Positions 8,410-13,886 of a stretch of 13,886 nucleotides of DNA are shown piece after piece. Within the stretch, counting starts at the first letter, position 1, and each line of letters begins with the position of its first letter. The translations under genes were made by a program, and so were the position numbers. Under the pieces are notes generated by a model. That model had not been told where the DNA came from. It saw only the letters and a list, made by a program, of their open reading frames with translations, and searched no databases. The stretch is from Rodentolepis nana (Eukaryota; Platyhelminthes; Cestoda; Cyclophyllidea; Hymenolepididae). The stretch spans positions 1-13,886 of the forward strand of contig UZAE01014506.1 in the NCBI GenBank assembly GCA_900617975.1, given 5' to 3'.

Positions 8410-9492
8410 CTAACCATCTGGCCAAACAGGCTCCATCTTACGATCAGGAATCCCATTTCGAGCTCCACAATAAGGTGGCGATGAGCGGCCACCACTAGAC
8501 ACCGTCCTTCTCCTTGAACGCTGAAGATATCGAGGCCTCACGGGTGATCGATCACGAGAAACGGTTCTACTATCGGAATAACGCGATGAATTTCGATTAC
8601 GGGATGACCTGTCGTCATTGCCACCACGACGACGCAAACGATCACGAGAATCATCACGCTTTCTTCTACCCAAGTAAATACCCGGAGTGGGGTTATGTGG
8701 TCCCGATGTTAGGCTATAGTCAACTCGAGCTAATTTCCCGTCGATATCCAAGCCACCCTCGCAGCTTGACATTGCATTGCGTGCGTCTTCTAGGGAATCA
8801 TAGTAAACGAATCCGAACCCTCGAGAACGACCTACAAAATGGGACCGAAATAAATAAATTAGATAGCATAAAAAACATCACTTGTTCAGATAGAGCAAGG
8901 GGGAAAAGCAGCAATAGTTCAATTGGACAGTCACATAGCGCAATTTTGACACAAACGTAGCGCTTGTCGACACCTCGCTTTTTGAGGGTTTGAGAATTAA
9001 ACGCTCACACACACGTTGTAGCTCTCTGTAGATAAGGAGCAAAGTACCTGACATGTTGTCATAGACCATTCTAATATCGACAACTTTGCCATAGGCAGAG
9101 AAGATATCATGCAGATCACGCTCCTTGACGCTTGTTGAAAGACCGAAAACTCCTAGAACTTTGCAGGGCTTGATGGATTCATTTCGTCGATTCGGTGGAC
9201 CACTACCGCGTCTATTCTCAAAGTTCCTACGTGATGACGAACCTCTTCTAATCTCTGAATCGCGATAACGAGAACGATCATCATCTCTATATGCGGGGCG
9301 ACGATACCTCTCCTCTGTTCGTCTATAATTTGAAAGCAGTTAGTGATAAGACAATGATAAAAAGAACAAGTAGAAACAGAAAAAAACAACATACGGATAG
9401 TCATTACGACGTTCTCTCACAGGCGAAGCTTCGTAACTGTCGCGTCGTGAGCGTTGACGTCTGGATCCGTAGTTTTGACCATCGAAAGACAT
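8410..9492 (-). CDS. tra2: Transformer-2-like (Tra2) SR-family splicing regulator, three coding exons
   Basis: CDS = complement(join(8410..8831, 9048..9322, 9395..9492)); 98+275+422 = 795 nt, 264 codons plus TAG. Tra2 proteins are nuclear RRM proteins that bind GAA-rich exonic enhancers and recruit the spliceosome through RS domains. Seen here: an Arg/Ser-rich N-terminus (residues ~10-80, RRQRSRR and RRGSSSRR); an RRM at ~86-164 with RNP2 LGVFGL (89-94) and RNP1 RGFGFVYY (128-135); the Tra2 signature linker HNPTPGIYLGR (170-180); then a second RS-type tail (181-264, e.g. RRKRDDSRDR, SRDRSP, RSRRR). The PTPG linker separates Tra2 from other SR proteins. The length is within the family's usual range of roughly 250-290. 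Start: ATG at 9490-9492 lies 5 nt after an acceptor-like CAG. If the upstream noncoding exon is joined there, an in-frame TAG precedes this ATG. An unspliced alternative ATG at 9526-9528 would lie in the putative UTR intron. The C-terminal ~20 residues (after CGARNG) are not recognised. The family is secure; exact orthology and the symbol are inferred. Confidence 0.93.
8832..9047 (-). other. tra2 intron 2 (216 nt), interrupts the RRM
   Basis: The donor is CAG|GTACTT (from 9047) and the acceptor is TTTTGTAG ending at 8832, preceded by a T-rich tract and CTAAT branch-like sequence. It splits the glycine codon just before RNP1, between residues VYDNMS and RSRGFGF. Retention gives a stop at 8878-8880 and a protein lacking RNP1. 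Confidence 0.92.
9323..9394 (-). other. tra2 intron 1 (72 nt)
   Basis: On the minus strand the donor is GTATGT (9394 downward) and the acceptor is ...TTATAG ending at 9323. A consensus-like branch site ACTAAC lies at 9339-9344, about 17-20 nt from the acceptor, and the intron is T-rich. It splits a proline codon (CC|A). Its length is a multiple of three, but retention runs into an in-frame stop at 9340-9342, so a retained form would be truncated before the RRM. Confidence 0.9.
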
Positions 9493-9854
9493 TGCAACTG
9501 AAAGTGGATTTGAAACGATTCGACGCAATCATTAAAGCTTAAGATTCCGAAAAGATTCTTTCATTCATTTTTTCTGTTTTCAAACTTGGTACTTTGATGT
9601 AGAGCGCGAAGTAAACTCATATTTCCGTTCACACCTTGAGTATGTCATGGCTTATGATGTTCAACTTTTTTGAGGGGACATAATGTCGAGGACAGTTACA
9701 AATCCTTGATTTGATTAGCGCGTACAAAGCAACCATTTCATGCTCCATTACAAAATCGAACCAACTTATGTGAATTATATCGCATTAAAACATTCGTATA
9801 TAGATAACTATTCAACTTGAAATCGAGTCAAAAATAAGACCCGGGGAGACTCAC

Positions 9855-9905
9855 CTGCCAGACACAGAAAAAGCTACTGAATCTCCCGGCGTTGGCTCAA
9901 ACAAT
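9855..9905 (-). other. possible non-coding first exon of tra2, with strong splice donor
   Basis: On the minus strand TGGCAG|GTGAGT (donor at 9854) is close to the 5' splice consensus. It could pair with the acceptor CACTTTCAG ending at 9498, removing a 357-nt UTR intron (9498-9854) and leaving 5 nt before the Tra2 ATG. In the joined frame a TAG occurs upstream of the ATG, so the exon would be non-coding. The upstream limit of the exon is a guess; no core promoter motif is clear. An alternative is that CAG/9497 is a trans-splice acceptor. Transcript data are absent. Confidence 0.4.
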
Positions 9906-9910
9906 TGAAG

Positions 9911-11279
9911 GAAAATCGTCGGTCTGTTTTCAGCGTTAATAAATTTTCATAAAATTTAGATAAATTTATCCAATTAAGTTGAATTTTTCAGTTTGCAACA
10001 AGTGGTTGGAGTTTCGAGACCAGTTGATGCATGAATTTAGTAATTTACTGATCATTTTGTGCGACTGGAAGTTTCTGAAACAAATAATATATGAAATATT
10101 AATTTGAATAAAAATGTTATTGCCAAAAATTTTACCTTACAAATTTTTGGACTTTATTTACAGATTTTCAAATATGTTTCTAGAAAAGTACCTTATTCTG
10201 AAAATCTTCTGACTTTCAGACATTTGTTATCATTTAATTTATTAACCAATCTAACGGATAGTCTTGGAAATTTACAATGAAATGCTTGAAGCCGTAGATA
10301 TTAATAAAGCTTCAAAAATTATTCAAATTATAACCGTTAATTGCACTCGAGTACTCCAAAGTACAAATGAAAATTAAATTTCAATTATAATGTTCATTAT
10401 AAAGCTAAATCTACATTCTCTTCAAGTTGTGTAACAGTTCAAATAAAGCATCACATTCAATTTTTCCTCTTTGAATCTCTGTTTGCCAGGACAATTCATA
10501 AACGGTTCCTTTATTGCCATTTCATGAAACGTTTGCTTTTGAGAATTCAAAAGTGGAACTATTAATGTTAATAATCGATTGTAGGCATGTCATAGTCGTT
10601 GAAAATTATTTATCAACATCGACTACCGTGCGTGAGCGTCGAAACAAGATGGTCCCCAAATCCTTCATTTTTTCGCCACCAACCGGTTGAATGATAAATT
10701 TTCTTACAATTTTCCAAATTCATATAGTCTTTCTCATGCTTATTTGAATTGAAGTTAGTCTGAGTTATATATGTAAAGATAGATAACAGAGAAATATAAT
10801 TTAAAGTACTTAAATTTAAATGTTTTTGAGCTGTGGCGTACGCAACCCCCACACAATAAAATATGCACCCGAACATTTTGAAATGTGCGGCCATGTGTGC
10901 AGAGTACTGCTCAGTATTTGGCTATTAATGCCCACTCAAATTATGCAAAATTTATTTGATAACTTATCATCTTTACCGATTTCTTAATTTGCATTAAACG
11001 TTTCGCTTGCAAAACATCTTTCTTCTCTCTACCATCGCGATAACCTTTCCTACTAGGAAGATGTGCCTTAAAGATTTTTGAGCATAGTCAAGGTTTATCA
11101 GCATAGTAAATCTGTTACAAGCTCTTTAAAAACTTAAGTCATTTGAAAGAAAATGAAAACCTAGAATATCAGAAACTAATTTTCGGCTTCTGTTGACAAT
11201 ATAATCAAAAAGTGATCATTTCTCCACAATTTTGTTGAATTCCTGTAAATGTAGTATAAACTGATAGAATTCGCATATT
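9911..11279. other. AT-rich upstream region of tra2, no gene seen
   Basis: About 1.4 kb, the most AT-rich part of the window. It would contain the tra2 promoter if transcription starts near 9905. A 93-codon reverse ORF (10613-10894) has no recognisable domain and is not called. No SINE copy is found. Confidence 0.5.
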
Positions 11280-11293
11280 TGGTAGCCGAATAT

Positions 11294-11602
11294 TTATTTA
11301 TATCATATGGCAGGCGTTTGATAGTTATCATTAGTCATTTAGTTGAATTCAGGATTCACAGAGGCAAGGAGAATCAAAGTGAAAAAAATCGAAAGGGGAA
11401 GGGGAACAGAAGAGTGTTTCAAAGATGTAAAGAGAGAGACACCAAGGTAAAAAAAAGTTAAGTTGATCACTGCGGAAGTGGTGGAATATGACATAAGTCG
11501 GGTCATGGCAGTTTGAAATCAGAGGTTAACTGCCGGATAAAAGACGTATGAGTATACGTCGCCCAGGGTGCACCACGTGGAGGTAAGTCTATCACACACC
11601 CC
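11294..11602 (-). repeat. CACGTG-head SINE, full-length copy K
   Basis: Antisense copy. Target-site duplication TGGTAGYCRAATAT (11280-11293 and 11603-11616) matches 12 of 14. CACGTG is at 11574-11579 and antisense GAG|GTAAGT at 11583-11588. The head lacks the T-run segment, so the head-closing stem is lost. The 3' hairpin TGATA-AC-TATCA is intact. Confidence 0.93.
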
Positions 11603-11616
11603 TGGTAGTCAAATAT

Positions 11617-12254
11617 AAAGATACCATAACTTATAACTTATTTACTACTTGTATAATTATGAGTAGTGTCGCTTCAGTCATTACTGGTTATATATGCGCA
11701 TTCATCTTTGAAACTGCATTTTCCCAGATAAAATTCAAATAAAAAATTATTTATTCCAAATAACTGCTAATCTAAAACAAGATACAACAATTATTTTCAA
11801 AGCAACCAACTTTATAACGAATTTTTCCCACGGATTTCCCATCCAACACTCGAAATATTCCTTTGTGTTCTAAAGAATTTTTAGATTCAATTGACAGTTA
11901 ATTAATTGACTATTATACTTAAAACATATGACCCAACAAGTGAGCAATGGTTCTGTTGTCAGCGAATTTCCTAAAAAGTGCATGCTCCAAAAAAATACTA
12001 ACAACGCACCTGGACTAGTTTGGTTCCAAATTTGAGGGAATGTCTTGACTCTACTTAATTCGCCGAGTTAATTGATTAGTGAAGGAAGATTCATTTATCT
12101 TCAATTCTTCAATATTTGGTACCCTTTCTTACGATTTTAATTATTCGGATTCATTGCAACACCTCCTGTTGTTGCCTCAGATTGGTTGCCCTTCGCATTG
12201 AGGCCGTCTCATAAGCATTTCATAGAATTACACAGTTTTTCCATCTCCTTATGA
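11617..12254. other. intergenic, nothing recognised
   Basis: AT-rich, only short frames, no repeat copy. A small AT palindrome lies near 11890-11915. Confidence 0.5.
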
Positions 12255-12265
12255 CTCACAATTAT

Positions 12266-12573
12266 TTATTTATTTATATCGAATGACAGGAGTTTTGATA
12301 GTTATCATTAGTCCTTTAGTTGATTCCAGGTTTAACAGAGGAGAAAAAGTGGAGAGGGGGGGAACAGAAGAGTGTTACAAAGATATAAAAGAGACAGACA
12401 CAAAGGTAGAACAAAGGTGAGATGAGTACAGTGGAGTATTCGAATATGACATACAGTGGGGTGATGTTAGTTTGAAGTGAGAAGTCAACTGCCGATAAAT
12501 AGACTTTTTTTGCCGTATGAGAATACGTTGCCCAGGGTGCACCACGTGGAGGTAAGTCTATCGTACATCCCGC
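12266..12573 (-). repeat. CACGTG-head SINE, full-length copy L
   Basis: Antisense copy. The tail is expanded (four TTTA units around 12264-12279). CACGTG is at 12543-12548 and antisense GAG|GTAAGT at 12552-12557. Flanks 12255-12265 and 12574-12584 match 9 of 11, so the duplication is less certain. Repeat translation explains the 93-codon reverse ORF. Confidence 0.9.
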
Positions 12574-12584
12574 TTCATAATTAT

Positions 12585-13537
12585 AGCATCCAAACAAACA
12601 ACCATTTTGTTTTTCTTCTTCCCACTTTTAATAATAAAAGTCATTGACGTGAATGCTCACAGAGTCATCGTACCAGTTTCCAGAAGCAGCGAACATCGGG
12701 AAATGGCCATTTCCAAACAGTAGTAATAGACAAAGAGTGTACATCAAATTGCCACGAGAGTTCAAAAGGTTAAGAGCGAGGTGAAGGTTTGAGGATGCGT
12801 GAAAATTTGGATCAATTGGACAAGGACGCGCATAGGACTTGAGCGCTTATGAATTTTAGATGAAACAGGGGTTGTGGGAAAATTTAAATCAATAAACTTG
12901 TTTTGATATGACAGATAGGGCTTCCGGCTTCCGGAGCAAAAATAAAGCGAAACAAAAAGATAACAAATATGACTTGAGGGTGATTTTTTTTGCGAGAACA
13001 AGGAGAATCATCCTAACGCTTTCCTCCATGAGTTCATCTGAACTATTAACCATTAACCAAGGAAAACGCAGTTATTCGAATGAAAATAAAGAATGTATTT
13101 GTCCTGATGCAACAAGGACAGTTAATAATAAAAGGTATTACAAAATTACATCACAAAATGCTGATATTTTTGTTAAATTACGCAATTAACAAGCATTAGA
13201 CAATGAAAAGAGGACACCACAAAATATGCACAACCTGAATTCTAAGGAAAAATAAATGTAAAAACTGTCAAATGTCTTGTCTCTGATTACCGCTAATACT
13301 CGACGCTGATTGGATAACTTCTCACACAGAGTAAGATTTTTTACCTATTTTTTTAGGAAAAAATATTTTAAGTTGAGAAATTCTGAGGTGAATAATTTTC
13401 ACTGACTTTTAAATCAGAATATCTTGATATTGACTTTATCAGCAACCTACTGAAATTATTGAACTGCTCGTGTCTTCCATGTGCCTGATGTCATCTTAAT
13501 TAATAGTTTTCCTTTTTTGCTTTAACCTTTGCGGTCT
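12585..13537. other. intergenic, no convincing gene
   Basis: A 93-codon plus-strand ORF (12908-13189) and an overlapping 79-codon minus ORF have no recognisable motif, and no splice context ties either to a gene. Nothing else is seen. Confidence 0.45.
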
Positions 13538-13680
13538 GGGGTGTGCGATAGACTTACCTCCACGTGGTGCACCCTGGGCAACGTACACTCATACGGCAAA
13601 AAAGTCTATTAACCGGCAGTTGACTTCTGACTCCAAGCCACCATCACCCACATTGTATGACATATTCGTCCACTTTCACA
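13538..13680 (+). repeat. CACGTG-head SINE, 5' half only, copy M
   Basis: Sense copy with intact head (CACGTG 13561-13566, closing stem ATAGACTT...AAGTCTAT) that stops in mid-body after CTTTCACA. It then switches to an inverted body fragment. No tail. Confidence 0.9.
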
Positions 13681-13741
13681 GTAATGTGAGAGTGGACGAA
13701 TATGGCATAAAGTGGAGTCATGGTAGTTTGAAGTGAGAAGT
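13623..13741. repeat. long perfect-phase hairpin made of opposed SINE body segments
   Basis: Arm 13623-13680 (58 nt) and arm 13685-13741 (57 nt) are imperfect reverse complements (roughly 80% by eye), separated by a 4-base loop GTAA (13681-13684). Both arms are the same SINE body segment in opposite directions. Confidence 0.88.
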
Positions 13742-13820
13742 TTATTTATTTATTTCAAATGGCAGGCTTTATGATATTTATCATTTGCCCTTAATCTTTG
13801 ACTTCAGCTTCCCCCAAGAA
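13741..13820 (-). repeat. CACGTG-head SINE, 3' end only, copy N
   Basis: Antisense 3' end. (TTTA)n tail, CAAATGGCAGGC, the terminal hairpin (TGATA-AA-TATCA in sense) and GACTTCAGCTT, ending in CCCCC-AAGAA-G12 (13811-13832). It follows the hairpin arm directly, so body and 3' end are in the wrong order, a rearranged cluster. 13833-13886 is unassigned. Confidence 0.85.
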
Positions 13821-13886
13821 GGGGGGGGGGGGTACATTTATAGCAGTTAATTAATAGTAGTTCATTAGCTATCTTCTTGCTACCCA

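Noticed and set aside
8514..8960. 148-codon plus-strand ORF over the Tra2 exon
   Set aside because: It is the antisense shadow of the Tra2 RRM/RS2 exon and runs into intron 2; no domain of its own.
10613..10894. 93-codon minus ORF in the AT-rich upstream region
   Set aside because: No recognisable domain, composition looks random, and no splice or regulatory context.
12908..13189. 93-codon plus ORF, lysine/arginine-rich start
   Set aside because: No family resemblance and an AT-driven composition; a competing ORF overlaps on the other strand.

Overview
This is a eukaryotic (animal) genomic window: AT-rich, mostly non-coding, with one intron-containing gene and many dispersed copies of a single short repeat. 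Splice sites are GT-AG and introns are small (72 and 216 bases inside the coding region). Two isolated 'n' bases mark joins in a draft assembly. The phylum cannot be fixed from the sequence. The compact gene in AT-rich, retroposon-littered DNA would suit a flatworm or another invertebrate, but that is a guess.

The only gene I can support is a Transformer-2 (Tra2) splicing-factor homologue on the minus strand (8410-9492). It has three coding exons that join in frame to 264 codons: an RS-rich N-terminus, one RRM with both RNP motifs, the Tra2-specific PTPG linker and a second RS domain. A possible non-coding 5' exon lies at about 9855-9905, and its splice donor sits in a predicted hairpin.

The rest is dominated by a short retroposon of about 300 bp, called here the 'CACGTG-head element'. 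I count eight full-length insertions (one also present as an exact duplicate), one expanded composite copy and several partial or rearranged copies, in both orientations: 73-363(-), 579-878(+), 1752-2053(-), 2220-2294(- partial), 2931-3005(- partial), 3204-3505(- duplicate), 4564-4888(+), 4901-5226(+), 6730-7046(-), 7600-8123(+ composite), 11294-11602(-), 12266-12573(-), 13538-13680(+ partial) and 13741-13820(- partial). Most full-length copies have 11-14 bp target-site duplications and an (AAATA)n-like tail. That is the signature of LINE-type target-primed insertion, so the element behaves as a SINE. It has an invariant CACGTG in its head, a short terminal stem-loop near the tail, two long-range fold-back pairs and, on its antisense strand, a near-perfect 5' splice site. 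Several predicted ORFs elsewhere are only translations of this repeat.

Layout: 1-8137 is repeat-rich intergenic DNA with an exact 607-bp duplication (1612-2218 = 3064-3670) bounded by the two n's, probably an assembly artefact. A possible degenerate LTR fragment lies at about 7090-7366. The Tra2 locus covers 8410 to about 9905. The remaining 9911-13886 is AT-rich intergenic DNA with two more full-length SINE copies and a rearranged inverted SINE cluster at the right edge.
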